A stretch of DNA of 64,000 bases from Ramlibacter rhizophilus (GCF_004681965.1 NZ_SMLL01000001.1:868001-932000), one strand, 5' to 3'. Shown: positions 43,842 to 56,148, numbered from the stretch's first letter. Translations and numbers: made by a program. The notes: generated by a model from the letters alone, not told the origin.

Positions 43842-46208
43842 ATGCGAGCCCTGGACCGCAAGGTGCTGCGCGACCTGCGCCTGCTGTGGAGCCAGGCGCT
43901 CACCATCGCGCTGGTCGTGGCCTGCGGCATCGGCGGCTTCCTGGCCACCCTGTCGGCGGTGGACTCGCTCGCGCGGGCGCGGGACGACTTCTACGCGAGC
44001 GGCCGCTTCGCCGACGTGTTCGCCAGCGTCAAGCGTGCGCCGGTGGCCATGGCCGAACGCCTGCTGGAGATCCCGGGCGTCATCGACGCGCAGCCCACGG
44101 TCGAGGCGATGGCGCGCATCACCGTGCCGGGCAGCGCCGACCCGGTGATCGGCCAGCTGATCGGACTCGATGCGCGCAGCCCCCAGCGGCTCAATCGCGT
44201 CCAGTTGCGCTCGGGCCGCTGGCCCGAGGCCGGCAGCCGGCGCGGCGACGAACTCGAAGCGGTCGTGACGGAGAGCTTCGCGCAGGCGCATGCCCTGCGC
44301 CCGGGCGCGGCCGTCGCGGCGCTGATCGACGGCAAGCGCCGGACCTTGCGCATCGTGGGCACGGCGCTCTCGCCCGAATACATCTTCGGCGGCCTCTTCG
44401 GCATGCCCGACCTGCGGGCCTTCGGCGTCTTCTGGCTCGACCACGACGAACTCGCCGCGGCCACCGACCGCGTGGGCGCCTTCACGCGGGTCGCGCTCAA
44501 GCTCGCACCCAGCGCGTCGCTGCCCTTCGTGCTGGACGAGACCACGCGCCAGCTCGCGTCCCAGGGAGGCGCCCCCGCGCATGGGCGGGACGAACAGCCT
44601 TCCCACGCCATGCTGGACAACGAAATCCGCGAGCAGCAGGTCCTGGGCACGGTCCTGCCGGCCATCCTGCTGGGCGTGGCGAGCTTCCTGCTGCACATGG
44701 TCACCGCACGGCTGGTCGCCACCCAGCGCGAGCAGGTCGCCGCACTCAAGGCGCTGGGCTACCGCAACGCCTGGATCGCCCTGCACTACCTGAAGCTCGT
44801 CACGCCCATGGTGCTGGGGGGCTTCGTGATGGGCCTGCTCCTGGGCCACTGGATGGGACGGCAGCTCACGGGCCTGTACGCCGAGTTCTTCCGCTTCCCT
44901 AGCTTTCGCTACCAGCTCTCGCCGGCCCTCGCCCTCACCGGCCTGGGGCTGGTGGCCACGACCGCAGTGCTGGGAACGCTCACGGCGGTGTCCGCCACCG
45001 TGCGGCTGGCCCCGGCCGAGGCCATGCGCCCGCCCGCGCCGGGCCGCTACCGGCGCGCCCTGCTGGAGCGGCTGCCCGGCCCGCGTCTTTCGCCCCAGCT
45101 GCGGATGATCGTGCGCAACCTGGAGCGGCGTCCGCTGCGCGCGGCCGTCACCATCGGCGGCATGGCGGTCGCCGTGGCGATCGTCATCATGGGCCACTTC
45201 GTGCGCGATGCCATGGCCGCCATCATCGACACGCAGTTCAACCTCGGCATGCGCGGCGACATCATCGTCTGGACCACGGAGCCGGTCGACGCCGCCGCCG
45301 CCCGAGAACTGGCCCGCCTTCCCGGCGTGCTGCAGGTCGAGCCCGGGCGGCGCCTGGAAGTGCGGTTCAGCCACGGCGCCCGGCGCGAGAAGGGCCTGCT
45401 GGACGCGTACCCGCCCGTGCAGCAGCTCCAGCGCGTGGTCGATGTCGACCAGCTCGTGCGTCCGCCCGGCCGGCATGGCCTGCTCATGACCGACCGCCTG
45501 GCCGACAAGCTCGGCCTGGTGCCGGGCGACACGGTCACGGTGGAAGTGCGCGAAGGCCGCCGCGAGGTGCTCACCCTGGTGCTGGAGCGCACCGTGCGCG
45601 ACATGATGGGGCTCAATGCGTTCATCGAGCGGGGCACCCTCAACCGGGCGCTCGGCGACGGCGACCTGGCCAACTTCTTCAGCCTGAGGACGGGCGCCGG
45701 CGCGGTGGACGCGGTGTTGCGTGCGACGCAGGAACTTCCCAAGGTGGCCGGCGCGTTCAGCAAGGCCACGCTGCTGCGCAACCTGCAGGAGGTCAGCGCC
45801 CGCAACGTGCTGATCATGGGCAGCATCCTCACCGCCTTCGCCGCGGTGATCGCCGTCGGGGTCGTCTACAACAACGCGCGCATCGCGCTGGCCGAACGCA
45901 CCTGGGAGCTGGCCAGCCTGCGCGTGCTGGGCTTCACCCGCGGCGAAGTGTCGGTGCTGCTGCTGGGCGAGCTCGCCATCGGCATCGCGATCGCCCTGCC
46001 CCTGGGCATGGCCCTGGGCTGGGGCCTGACGCACGGCGTCGTCCACCTGATGCGATCGGACCAGTTCATGTTTCCGGTCGTGATCCAGGCCCGCACCTAC
46101 GCCTGGGCCGCGCTGTGCGTGGTCGCCGCCGGTGTCGCCAGCGCGCTGGTGGTGCGCCGTCGCATCGACAGGCTGGACATGGTCGCCGCCCTCAAGACAC
46201 GGGAGTAG
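43842..46208 (+). CDS. FtsX/MacB-type ABC transporter permease
   Basis: A 788-residue inner-membrane permease with two FtsX-type halves. Helices lie near 18-38, three around 275-395, another near 430-450 after an [12 protein letters not shown] linker, and three at about 655-780. Large extracytoplasmic domains separate them (about 40-260 and 455-640). This is the duplicated layout of LolC/MacB-like or DevC-like exporters. It works with the preceding ATPase. The substrate is unknown, but the downstream periplasmic adaptor suggests export across the envelope. Confidence 0.87.
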   Translation: MRALDRKVLRDLRLLWSQALTIALVVACGIGGFLATLSAVDSLARARDDFYASGRFADVFASVKRAPVAMAERLLEIPGVIDAQPTVEAMARITVPGSADPVIGQLIGLDARSPQRLNRVQLRSGRWPEAGSRRGDELEAVVTESFAQAHALRPGAAVAALIDGKRRTLRIVGTALSPEYIFGGLFGMPDLRAFGVFWLDHDELAAATDRVGAFTRVALKLAPSASLPFVLDETTRQLASQGGAPAHGRDEQPSHAMLDNEIREQQVLGTVLPAILLGVASFLLHMVTARLVATQREQVAALKALGYRNAWIALHYLKLVTPMVLGGFVMGLLLGHWMGRQLTGLYAEFFRFPSFRYQLSPALALTGLGLVATTAVLGTLTAVSATVRLAPAEAMRPPAPGRYRRALLERLPGPRLSPQLRMIVRNLERRPLRAAVTIGGMAVAVAIVIMGHFVRDAMAAIIDTQFNLGMRGDIIVWTTEPVDAAAARELARLPGVLQVEPGRRLEVRFSHGARREKGLLDAYPPVQQLQRVVDVDQLVRPPGRHGLLMTDRLADKLGLVPGDTVTVEVREGRREVLTLVLERTVRDMMGLNAFIERGTLNRALGDGDLANFFSLRTGAGAVDAVLRATQELPKVAGAFSKATLLRNLQEVSARNVLIMGSILTAFAAVIAVGVVYNNARIALAERTWELASLRVLGFTRGEVSVLLLGELAIGIAIALPLGMALGWGLTHGVVHLMRSDQFMFPVVIQARTYAWAALCVVAAGVASALVVRRRIDRLDMVAALKTRE

Positions 46209-46212
46209 AGAC

Positions 46213-47400
46213 ATGCGAAAGCGCACCCTCATCGGCTGGAGCATGACCTCGGTGGTCCTGCTCGCCGCCCTCGCCTGGGCCTTCGCCCCGCGCCCGGTCG
46301 CGGTCGAGACCGGGGTGGTGGGCTCCGGCCCCTTCGAGGAAAGCATCGAGGAGGACGGCCGCACCCGGCTGAAGGACCGCTATGCGGTGTCCGCGCCGGT
46401 CGCGGCGCGGCTGACGCGGATCGTGCTGCGCGAGGGGGACCGCGTGGCCGCCGGTGACACGGTGGCCGTGCTGCTTCCGGCCCTGCCCACCATGATGGAC
46501 GAGCGGGCCGTGCGCGAAGCGTCGGCCCGCCATGCCGCCGCCACGGCCAGCGTGCAGCGCGCCCGGGCCGCGCTGGAGCGGGCCGCCGTGAAGGTGGAGG
46601 AAACCCAGCTCGAACTCCATCGCACCGCCAAGCTCACGGGCGAGGGCTTCCTTTCGGCGGCCCGGCTGGACAGCGCCCGCCTTGCCTTCGCCGCGGCCCA
46701 GCGCGACCACGAGGCGGCCCGCGCCGAGCAGGAGGTGGCCGTGCAGGAGCGGGAGCGGGCCGCAGCGGCCCTGCAGCCGCTCGGGGCGGCGACGCCCGCG
46801 CGTCCGCTCACGCTGCGCTCGCCGGTCGACGGCGTCGTGCTCAGGGTCGTGCAGCCCAGCGAGGCGACCCTGCCGGTCGGCACCGTGCTGATGGAAATTG
46901 GCGATCCGTCGCGCATGGAGATCGTGGCCGAGATGCTGACCACCGATGCCATCCAGGCGCAGCCCGGTCGCCGCGCCGTGATCGAGCGCTGGGGCGGCGA
47001 GCCCGTGCAGGGCCGCGTGCGCCGCGTCGAGCCCGCGGCCTTCACCAAGGTGTCCGCCCTCGGCATCGAGGAGCAGCGGGTGGCCGTCCTGATCGACCTG
47101 GATCACCCGCCGCCGGCCTGGGACCGCGTGGGCGACGGCTTTCGCGTGACCGCGCGCGTCGTGACCCGCAGCGTGGACGCGGCCACCCTGGTGCCCGTGG
47201 GCGCCCTGTTCCCCTACGCCGACGGCGGCCTGGCCGCCTACCGCCTGGAGAACGGCCGCGCGCGGCTGCAGCCGGTCGAGATCGGCGGACGCAATGCCAG
47301 CCAGGCCTGGGTGCGCAGCGGCCTGTCGCCCGGACAGGTCGTCATCGTCTATCCGCCGCCCACCGTGGCCGAGGGTGTGCGCGTTCGCGCGCGGCGCTGA
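46213..47400 (+). CDS. HlyD/RND-type periplasmic adaptor
   Basis: A 395-residue membrane-fusion protein with one N-terminal transmembrane helix (about 6-22). A biotinyl-lipoyl-like hairpin (VSAPVAARLTRIVLREGDRVAAGDTVAVL) is followed by a long alpha-helical coiled coil (about 95-180), the lipoyl second half (RSPVDGVVLRVVQPSEATLPVGTVLMEIG) and a beta-barrel domain. It starts four bases after the permease stop. It probably bridges the ABC permease to an outer-membrane channel, but no TolC homologue is in the window. Confidence 0.88.
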   Translation: MRKRTLIGWSMTSVVLLAALAWAFAPRPVAVETGVVGSGPFEESIEEDGRTRLKDRYAVSAPVAARLTRIVLREGDRVAAGDTVAVLLPALPTMMDERAVREASARHAAATASVQRARAALERAAVKVEETQLELHRTAKLTGEGFLSAARLDSARLAFAAAQRDHEAARAEQEVAVQERERAAAALQPLGAATPARPLTLRSPVDGVVLRVVQPSEATLPVGTVLMEIGDPSRMEIVAEMLTTDAIQAQPGRRAVIERWGGEPVQGRVRRVEPAAFTKVSALGIEEQRVAVLIDLDHPPPAWDRVGDGFRVTARVVTRSVDAATLVPVGALFPYADGGLAAYRLENGRARLQPVEIGGRNASQAWVRSGLSPGQVVIVYPPPTVAEGVRVRARR

Positions 47401-47428
47401 GAGCCCGCGCACCGTCAGGACTGCCGCC

Positions 47429-48460
47429 ATGCTCCCCGCCACCATGCGCGCCATGGCCGCCGACCCGTCCGGCCGGCGCCTCGTCGAGGTCGAGCGGCCG
47501 GTGCCCCGGCCCGGCCCGCACGAGCTGCTGCTGCAGGTGCTCGCCTGCGGCGTGTGCCGGACGGACCTGCACCTGATCGATGGGGACCTGCCGCCCCATG
47601 GGCACCTGGTCGTGCCCGGCCACGAGGTCGTCGGCCGGGTCGTCGCGCTCGGCAGCGCCGCGCATCGCTTCGCCCGGGGCCAGCGCGTCGGCGTGCCCTG
47701 GCTCGGCGGCACCTGTGGCGTCTGCCCGTACTGCAGCCAGAACCGGGAGAACCTCTGCGACCGCCCGGTCTTCACCGGCTGGGACCGCGACGGGGGGTTC
47801 GCCGAGTACGTGGCCGCCGACGAGCGCTTCTGCTTCGCCCTCCCGGAGCGCTACGACGACCTGCATGCGGCGCCCCTGCTGTGCGCCGGGCTGATCGGGC
47901 ACCGGGCCTGGCGCATGGCCGGCAAGGGCGTGCGGCGCCTGGGCCTGTACGGCTTCGGCGCGGCGGCCCACCTGCTGGCGCAACTCGCCGTCGCGCAGGG
48001 GCAGCGGGTGTACGCCTTCACCCGTGCGGGCGACGCGCGCAGCCAGGCCTTTGCGCGTTCGCTCGGCGCCGCCTGGGCCGGCAGCGCGGACACGCTGCCG
48101 CCCGAGCCGCTGGACGCCGCCCTGCTCTTCGCGCCTGCCGGCGAGCTGGTGCCGCTCGCACTGCGCGCCGTGCGCAAGGCCGGCACGGTGGTCTGTGCGG
48201 GCATCCACATGAGCGATATCCCGTCGTTCCCCTACTCGCTGCTCTGGGGCGAGCGCTGCGTGCGCTCGGTGGCCAATCTCACGCGGGCGGACGGCGAGGA
48301 CTTCCTGCGCCTGGCGTCGGGGCTGCCCCTGCAGGCGAGCGTGCAGGCCTTCGCGCTGGCCGATGCCGCGCAGGCGGTGCAGTCGCTGCGCGAAGGCCGC
48401 CTCGACGGTGCGGCCGTGCTCGTGCCGCACGGCGCTTGGCTGGCCGGCGACCGCGCTTGA
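47429..48460 (+). CDS. Zinc-dependent alcohol dehydrogenase family protein
   Basis: A 343-residue medium-chain dehydrogenase. Catalytic zinc ligands are in CGVCRTDLHL (Cys) and GHEVVGRV (His/Glu). Structural zinc cysteines are in CGVCPYCSQNRENLC, and the GLYGFGAAAHLL segment is the NAD(P) Rossmann loop (GxGxxx variant). It resembles the AdhP/AdhA-like low-oxygen-associated alcohol dehydrogenases of Pseudomonas and relatives. The ATG at 47429 has TCAGGA nine bases upstream; 47444 is an alternative. It lies at the end of the ABC operon. Confidence 0.85.
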   Translation: MLPATMRAMAADPSGRRLVEVERPVPRPGPHELLLQVLACGVCRTDLHLIDGDLPPHGHLVVPGHEVVGRVVALGSAAHRFARGQRVGVPWLGGTCGVCPYCSQNRENLCDRPVFTGWDRDGGFAEYVAADERFCFALPERYDDLHAAPLLCAGLIGHRAWRMAGKGVRRLGLYGFGAAAHLLAQLAVAQGQRVYAFTRAGDARSQAFARSLGAAWAGSADTLPPEPLDAALLFAPAGELVPLALRAVRKAGTVVCAGIHMSDIPSFPYSLLWGERCVRSVANLTRADGEDFLRLASGLPLQASVQAFALADAAQAVQSLREGRLDGAAVLVPHGAWLAGDRA

Positions 48461-48470
48461 CCTGCGTCAG
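48457..48470 (+). promoter_or_regulatory. FNR/ANR-like box upstream of the P-type ATPase gene
   Basis: TTGACctgcGTCAG overlaps the stop codon of the alcohol dehydrogenase gene. It has three differences from the ideal TTGAT-N4-ATCAA, so it is one of the weaker members. A transcription start near 48505 would favour the ATG at 48539 over the in-frame ATG at 48497. Confidence 0.45.
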
Positions 48471-48538
48471 CAGCGTGCGGCGCCAACTGCATCAGCATGG
48501 CGGTGTCGAGCCTGACTTGCCAGCTCGCCGGACGCCCC

Positions 48539-51280
<2,742 letters not shown>

Positions 51281-51311
51281 GCCGAAGCAATCCACGCCTT
51301 TCCCCCCGCCC

Positions 51312-51325
51312 TTGATCCGGGTCAA
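51312..51325 (+). promoter_or_regulatory. FNR/ANR-like box upstream of the PEP synthase gene
   Basis: TTGATccggGTCAA has one mismatch to the FNR consensus. GATACT at 51349-51354 starts 30.5 bases from its centre, a reasonable -10 position. PEP synthase starts at 51411. Confidence 0.65.
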
Positions 51326-51410
51326 GGGCCGATGGGGCCGGCGCCTTTGATACTGGTCCCCAGGGCATCGCCATCCGGCCGCCCATGGCGCAAACGAAGG
51401 AGGTCAGCCC

Positions 51411-53807
51411 ATGGCTCAGCAGGAAAGCTACGTCAGCTGGTTCGAAACGCTCGGGCGCGGCGACGTCGCGCGCGTCGGTGGCAAGAACGCCTCGCTCGGG
51501 GAGATGATCCGCAGCCTCAAGCGCGCGGGCGTGCGCGTGCCCGACGGCTTCGCCACCACGGCCGACGCCTTCCGCGACTACGTGGCGCGCAATGGCATCG
51601 AGGAAGGCCTGCGCGCGCGGCTGGCGGCCCACGCCAGTGGCGCGGCCTCGCTGCACGAGACCGGCGAGTCGATCCGTCGCCTGTTCCTGGACGGCGAGTT
51701 CCCGCCCGAGATCGCGGACGCCATCCGCGGCGCCTGGCGCGAGCTGTCGCGCCGCAGCGGCGTGGACGAGGTGGCGGTGGCGGTGCGCTCCAGCGCCACG
51801 GCCGAGGACCTGCCCGAGGCCAGCTTCGCCGGGCAGCAGGAGACCTTCCTCAACGTGCGCGGCGAACGCGCCCTGCTGGATGCCTGCCGCCGCTGCTATG
51901 CCTCGCTCTTCACCGACCGCGCCATCAGCTACCGCGAAACGCGCGGCTTCGATCACCTTCAGGTGGCGCTGTCGATCGGCGTGCAGCGCATGGTGCGGGC
52001 CGACAAGGCCGGCTCGGGCGTGATGTTCTCCATCGACACCGAGACCGGCTTCCCCCGCGCGGTCGTCATCAGTGCGGCCTGGGGCCTGGGCGAGAACGTG
52101 GTGCAGGGCGCCGTGAACCCCGACAAGTACCTCGTGTTCAAGCCCTTGCTGGACCAGCCGCAGCTTCGGCCCGTGCTGGAGAAGGTCCTGGGCGAGAAGG
52201 AGCGCAAGATGGTCCATGCCGCCGGTGGCAGCGGCCGCACGCGCAACGTGGACACCACCCGCCGCGAGCGTGAAAGCTACGTGCTGTCCGACGAGGAGAT
52301 CCTCCAGCTGGCGCGCTGGGCGGTGGTGATCGAGCGGCACTACGGCTGTCCCATGGACATGGAGTGGGCCAAGGACGGCGACACCGGCGAGCTGGCCATC
52401 GTGCAGGCGCGGCCGGAGACGGTGCAGGCCCACGCCCTGTCCGGGGCGATGAAGGTCCACCGACTCAAGGACAAGCCAGGGCAGCCCCTGGTCACCGGCG
52501 CGGCCATCGGCCAGGCCATCGCGAGCGGCCCGGTGTGCGTGATCCGCAGCGCAGACGAGATCGAGCGCTTCCGCCCCGGCGCCATCCTCGCGACCGAGAT
52601 CACCGATCCCGACTGGGTGCCCATCATGAAGCAGGCCGCCGGCATCATCACCGATCACGGCAGCACCACCAGTCATGCCGCGATCGTGAGCCGCGAGCTG
52701 GGCGTGCCGGCGGTCGTCGGCACCCGCAACGGCACCGAGGTGCTGCAGGACGGCCAGGAGATCACGCTGTCCTGCGCCGACGGCGACGTGGGCCACGCCT
52801 ACGCCGGACGCCTGGCCTTCGAGGTCGAGGAGGTGGCGCTGGACCAGCTGCCGACGACCCGCACGCAGATGATGCTGAACGTCGCCAGCCCCGCCGCGGC
52901 CTTCCAGTGGTGGCGGCTGCCGGCGCGCGGCATCGGCCTGGCGCGCATGGAGTTCATCATCAACAACCTCGTCCGGGTGCACCCGATGGCGCTGGTGCAT
53001 CCCGAACGCGTGCAGGATCGCGAGGCGCAGCGCGAGATCCGCGCCCTCACCCGGCGCTTCCCCAGCCCGGCGGACTACTTCGTGGACACGCTGGCGCAGG
53101 GCATCGCCAAGATCGCGGCGGCGTTCCACCCGCATCCGGTGATCGTGCGCCTGAGCGACTTCAAGACCAACGAGTACGCCCACCTCCTGGGCGGCGCCGG
53201 CTTCGAGCCGAAGGAGGAGAACCCGATGCTCGGCTGGCGCGGCGCCTCGCGCTACTACGACGAACGCTACCGCGAGGGCTTCGCGCTGGAGTGCCGCGCA
53301 CTGCGCAAGGTGCGCGAGGAGATCGGGCTGGACAACGTGGTGGTGATGGTGCCTTTCTGCCGCACGCCGCAGGAAGCCGACCGCGTGCTGGCGACCATGG
53401 CAGACCACGGCCTCGCCCGGGGCCAGGCCGGGCTGCAGGTGTACATGATGTGCGAGATTCCCTCGAACGTGATCCTGGCGGAGGAGTTCGCAAGGCGCTT
53501 CGACGGCTTTTCCATCGGCAGCAACGACCTGACCCAGCTCATTCTCGGCGTGGACCGCGATTCCGCCGACCTCGCCTCGCTCTTCGACGAGCGCAACGAG
53601 GCGGTCGAGCGCGCGATCCGCGAGGCCATCACCAAGGCGCATGCGGCGGGCATCAAGGTCGGCATCTGCGGGCAGGCGCCCAGCAACCACCCGGAGTTCG
53701 CGGCCTTCCTGGTCGAGGCGGGCATCGACTCCATCTCGCTCAACCCGGACAGCTTCGTGGCCACCGTGCGGCACGTGGCGCAGGTGGAGGCCGCCGCGCG
53801 GCGCTGA
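51411..53807 (+). CDS. ppsA: Phosphoenolpyruvate synthase
   Basis: Converts pyruvate and ATP to PEP, AMP and phosphate. The 798-residue enzyme has an N-terminal pyruvate-phosphate dikinase ATP-grasp domain (GGKNASLGEM, RSSATAEDLPEASFAGQQ), the swivelling phosphohistidine domain (H422 in TTSHAAIVSRELG) and a C-terminal PEP-binding barrel ending with SIGSNDLTQLILGVDRDS and the GICGQAPSN cysteine motif. AAGGAGG precedes the ATG at 51411. It follows an FNR-like box, which suggests a role when carbon is re-routed under low oxygen. Confidence 0.95.
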   Translation: MAQQESYVSWFETLGRGDVARVGGKNASLGEMIRSLKRAGVRVPDGFATTADAFRDYVARNGIEEGLRARLAAHASGAASLHETGESIRRLFLDGEFPPEIADAIRGAWRELSRRSGVDEVAVAVRSSATAEDLPEASFAGQQETFLNVRGERALLDACRRCYASLFTDRAISYRETRGFDHLQVALSIGVQRMVRADKAGSGVMFSIDTETGFPRAVVISAAWGLGENVVQGAVNPDKYLVFKPLLDQPQLRPVLEKVLGEKERKMVHAAGGSGRTRNVDTTRRERESYVLSDEEILQLARWAVVIERHYGCPMDMEWAKDGDTGELAIVQARPETVQAHALSGAMKVHRLKDKPGQPLVTGAAIGQAIASGPVCVIRSADEIERFRPGAILATEITDPDWVPIMKQAAGIITDHGSTTSHAAIVSRELGVPAVVGTRNGTEVLQDGQEITLSCADGDVGHAYAGRLAFEVEEVALDQLPTTRTQMMLNVASPAAAFQWWRLPARGIGLARMEFIINNLVRVHPMALVHPERVQDREAQREIRALTRRFPSPADYFVDTLAQGIAKIAAAFHPHPVIVRLSDFKTNEYAHLLGGAGFEPKEENPMLGWRGASRYYDERYREGFALECRALRKVREEIGLDNVVVMVPFCRTPQEADRVLATMADHGLARGQAGLQVYMMCEIPSNVILAEEFARRFDGFSIGSNDLTQLILGVDRDSADLASLFDERNEAVERAIREAITKAHAAGIKVGICGQAPSNHPEFAAFLVEAGIDSISLNPDSFVATVRHVAQVEAAARR

Positions 53808-54308
53808 TCACTCCATGGTGTGGAACACGGGCCGCATGCCGCCCAGGCGCTCGAACACGCCGCGCTCGCCCCTCTCGCGCGCGATGCCGCTGCGCAATGC
53901 GCGCACCAGGCCGGCCAGCTCGTCGGAGACAGCGGCCATCAGGTCCTCGGCCGCGACCAGCCCGAGCACGCCGCCCTCGTCGTCCACGACCAGCAGGCGG
54001 CGCACGCCGGAGCGCTGCATGGCGTCCACGGCTTCGCCCAGGCCGGCCCTCGCCCGCACGCTCACCGGCGGGCCCTTGGCAAGCTCACCGATGCGCAGCG
54101 ACGTGCGCGGCTCGTCGCGGCCGAGCACGTCGAGCGCCAGGTCGCGGTCGGTGACGAGGCCCCGCACCCGCGGAGGCTGCGCGTCGTCCACGACCACCAG
54201 CGCGCCCACGTGCGATTCGCACATCAGGACGGCCGCGTCCCGCACCGACGCCTGCTCGGCGATCGTGACGAGCTCGCGGCGGCAGAGTCGGGAGATTTCA
54301 AAGCTCAT
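53808..54308 (-). CDS. CBS-domain pair protein
   Basis: A 166-residue cytoplasmic protein made of two CBS motifs (about 8-60 and 75-130), with typical segments VRDAAVLMCESHVGALVVVDD and LGEAVDAMQRSGVRRLLVVDDEGGVLGLVAAEDL. Such pairs bind adenine nucleotides and can sense energy charge. It is the third gene of the DUF5335-flavodoxin-CBS unit under an FNR-like box. Its stop abuts the convergent PEP synthase stop with no gap. The partner is unknown. Confidence 0.88.
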   Translation of the reverse strand: MSFEISRLCRRELVTIAEQASVRDAAVLMCESHVGALVVVDDAQPPRVRGLVTDRDLALDVLGRDEPRTSLRIGELAKGPPVSVRARAGLGEAVDAMQRSGVRRLLVVDDEGGVLGLVAAEDLMAAVSDELAGLVRALRSGIARERGERGVFERLGGMRPVFHTME

Positions 54309-54342
54309 GACAGGTCCTCCAGGGCCGGTGTGTCGTCTCGCC

Positions 54343-54873
54343 CTAGTGTCCGGCCGCGTGCAGCGCCTCGGATCGCAGCGGGCCCCACGGACCGCTGGGG
54401 GTGCCCCTCAGCGTGGCGGCGAAATCCAGTGCCAGCGCGTCCGAGTGGCCTGCGAGCACGTCGGCGGCCTTGAAGGCGCAGGTGAGGACCGGGGCGCGGT
54501 GCAGGCGCCGCTCGACCTCCTGGAAGGCATTCAAGGCGCCGCCCGACCCCATCGTCACCATGACGGCGGCACGGTGGAGTCCGTCCCGGTGCTCCGCGAT
54601 GAAACTGCGCATGGGGGCAGCCAGGCGGTAGACCCAGATCGGCGCAATGAGGATGACGGTATGGAAGTCCTCGGGTGGGGGGCCGTCATAGCGGACCGCG
54701 GGGCAGCGCTGCAGGAGCGAATCGAGCACGCAGCGCAGCATGCCCCCGGGGCCGCGGCGGGGGTGGCGGTCCGTCAGCAAGCCCATCGGCCAGCCCTGCT
54801 GCGAACAGAGGCGCTCGGCCAGCAGCCGCGAGGTGCCGGTCATGGAATAGACGACCACGAGCACGCTGTCCAT
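54343..54873 (-). CDS. Flavodoxin-like protein
   Basis: A 176-residue flavodoxin-fold protein. The N-terminal phosphate loop VVVYSMTGTSRLLAERL binds FMN; the IAPIWVYRLAAPMRSFI segment and VMVTMGSGGA follow the family pattern. It could be an NAD(P)H-dependent FMN reductase or electron carrier; length and motifs do not decide. It lies three bases downstream of DUF5335 and 34 bases upstream of the CBS gene on the same strand. Confidence 0.8.
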   Translation of the reverse strand: MDSVLVVVYSMTGTSRLLAERLCSQQGWPMGLLTDRHPRRGPGGMLRCVLDSLLQRCPAVRYDGPPPEDFHTVILIAPIWVYRLAAPMRSFIAEHRDGLHRAAVMVTMGSGGALNAFQEVERRLHRAPVLTCAFKAADVLAGHSDALALDFAATLRGTPSGPWGPLRSEALHAAGH

Positions 54874-54876
54874 GGC

Positions 54877-55215
54877 TCATGATGCCGGCGGCAGGGCCGT
54901 GGCCGTTTCGAGCCGCACGATGTGGTGCACGCCATCCGCATCCACGGCCTCGAAGCTGCTGACTTCGACACCCGCCTCGTCGACGTGGATGGACCGGGGC
55001 CGCAGCACCCGGTGCTCCAGCCCCTGCAGGAACAGCGTCAGCGTCTGCGCCTCGGGCTCCCAGCTCATGCCGGAGAGCGTGCTGTGCTCGGCGACGAGCC
55101 GATGCCCCAGCGCGGTGCCGGTCACCTCCACGGTGGCCCGCCGTTCGCCCAGATCGCGCGAGGCCTGGTCGAACCAGGCTTGCCACTGCTGCGGTTCCAG
55201 TTGCCTGATGGTCAT
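54877..55215 (-). CDS. DUF5335 family protein
   Basis: A 112-residue cytoplasmic protein. It matches the DUF5335 pattern: IRQLEPQQWQAWFDQASRDLGERRATVEV opening, the LTLFLQGLEHRVLRPRSIHVDE middle and the VDADGVHHIVRL ending. Function unknown; members frequently neighbour stress, redox and CBS-domain genes. It is the first gene of a three-gene leftward unit controlled by an FNR-like site 68 bases upstream. Start at 55215 has GGAGG-type sequence (AGGAGGGGAAG) before it. Confidence 0.78.
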   Translation of the reverse strand: MTIRQLEPQQWQAWFDQASRDLGERRATVEVTGTALGHRLVAEHSTLSGMSWEPEAQTLTLFLQGLEHRVLRPRSIHVDEAGVEVSSFEAVDADGVHHIVRLETATALPPAS

Positions 55216-55282
55216 GGACTTCCCCTCCTCCTGCCGGCTGGCGACCCATGCGGAGATGGTGGCCCAAGGATCGCGTGCGGAT

Positions 55283-55296
55283 TTGACGGCAATCAA
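55283..55296 (-). promoter_or_regulatory. FNR/ANR-like box of the DUF5335-flavodoxin-CBS unit
   Basis: Read leftward it is TTGATtgccGTCAA, one mismatch to consensus. It lies 68 bases before the DUF5335 start and 15 bases past the Crp/Fnr gene stop. The -10 at the expected distance (CACCAT region near 55260) is poor. Confidence 0.6.
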
Positions 55297-55310
55297 GTTG
55301 CTGCGTGCTT

Positions 55311-56060
55311 CTAGCGCCTGCGCAGCTGTTGGGCGGAATGCGCCAGCGCATCGGGCGCGTCGATCCACAGATGCCGCTGCCGCACCCGGATCCAGCGCCG
55401 CTTCTGGAACGATGACAGCGTGCGGCTGATGGTCTCCAGGGTCAGGCCCAGGTAGCTGCCGATCTCCGCACGCGACATCCGCAGGTGGAACTCCCGCCCG
55501 GAATAGCCTCGGGCCCGCAGCAGGCTCGCCTGCTCGACGAGGAAGGCGGCCACGCGGCCTTCGGTGCTCGCGTTGGCGAGCATCACCAGGTGGGCCTGCT
55601 GCCGCAGCATTTCCTGGCCCATGGCCTGGCACAGGGTGTCCTGCCACTCCACGTGCGACGCGGCGAGCTCGTGCAGCGTGGCCGTGGGCAGCACGCAGAC
55701 CTCGCTGTCCTCCAGTGCCACGGCCGTACTGGTGCAGGGCTGGCCGGCCATGGCCTCCAGCCCCAGCAGGTCGCCGGCCAGGGCGATGCGCTCCACCTGC
55801 TCGAATCCGTCGCTCAGGATCAGCGCGGCCTTGAAGCTGCCATACCGGACCTGGTAGAGGGAGGGCAGCCGATCGCCCTGGTAGTAGAGCGTCTGGCCGC
55901 GCTTGAGCCGGCGCGGGCTGGCCGACCCCTTGTCGCGAAGCTCCGGCAGCTCGCACAGGGCCGGCATGGGGGACACGCCAGCCGGCGCCTCCATAGGCAG
56001 CGGCGCTACGTCGGGCGTGCGCGGCAATGGGGCGGAAGTGGGCGACGATCTGGCGAACAT
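55311..56060 (-). CDS. Crp/Fnr-family regulator with FNR-type DNA recognition but incomplete cluster cysteines
   Basis: A 249-residue transcription factor with a cyclic-nucleotide-binding-like sensor domain (about 50-165) and a helix-turn-helix (about 194-222). Alignment with E. coli FNR is close: FNR-like recognition residues E209, S212, R213 (LTLETISRTL) and the C122 equivalent (SEVCVLP) are kept. The N-terminal Cys-x2-Cys-x5-Cys cluster motif is absent; the only N-terminal cysteine is C36. It therefore should bind TTGAT-N4-ATCAA boxes but not carry a classical 4Fe-4S cluster. Start 56060 has GGAGG six bases upstream; 56090 is an alternative. Confidence 0.88.
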   Translation of the reverse strand: MFARSSPTSAPLPRTPDVAPLPMEAPAGVSPMPALCELPELRDKGSASPRRLKRGQTLYYQGDRLPSLYQVRYGSFKAALILSDGFEQVERIALAGDLLGLEAMAGQPCTSTAVALEDSEVCVLPTATLHELAASHVEWQDTLCQAMGQEMLRQQAHLVMLANASTEGRVAAFLVEQASLLRARGYSGREFHLRMSRAEIGSYLGLTLETISRTLSSFQKRRWIRVRQRHLWIDAPDALAHSAQQLRRR

Positions 56061-56134
56061 GATGACCTCCGGGCGAGGTGGGGGGCTCACCTCGGGCGCT
56101 TCCCATGATCTTGAGGATGCTGGCGCGCCGGCCC

Positions 56135-56148
56135 ATGATCTACATCAA
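56135..56148. promoter_or_regulatory. FNR/ANR-like box between the Crp/Fnr gene and the cardiolipin synthase gene
   Basis: ATGATctacATCAA, one mismatch in either orientation. Leftward, CAAGAT (56113-56108) is 28.5 bases from the centre, so it may autoregulate the Crp/Fnr gene. Rightward, no clear -10 was found at the expected position. Confidence 0.6.
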
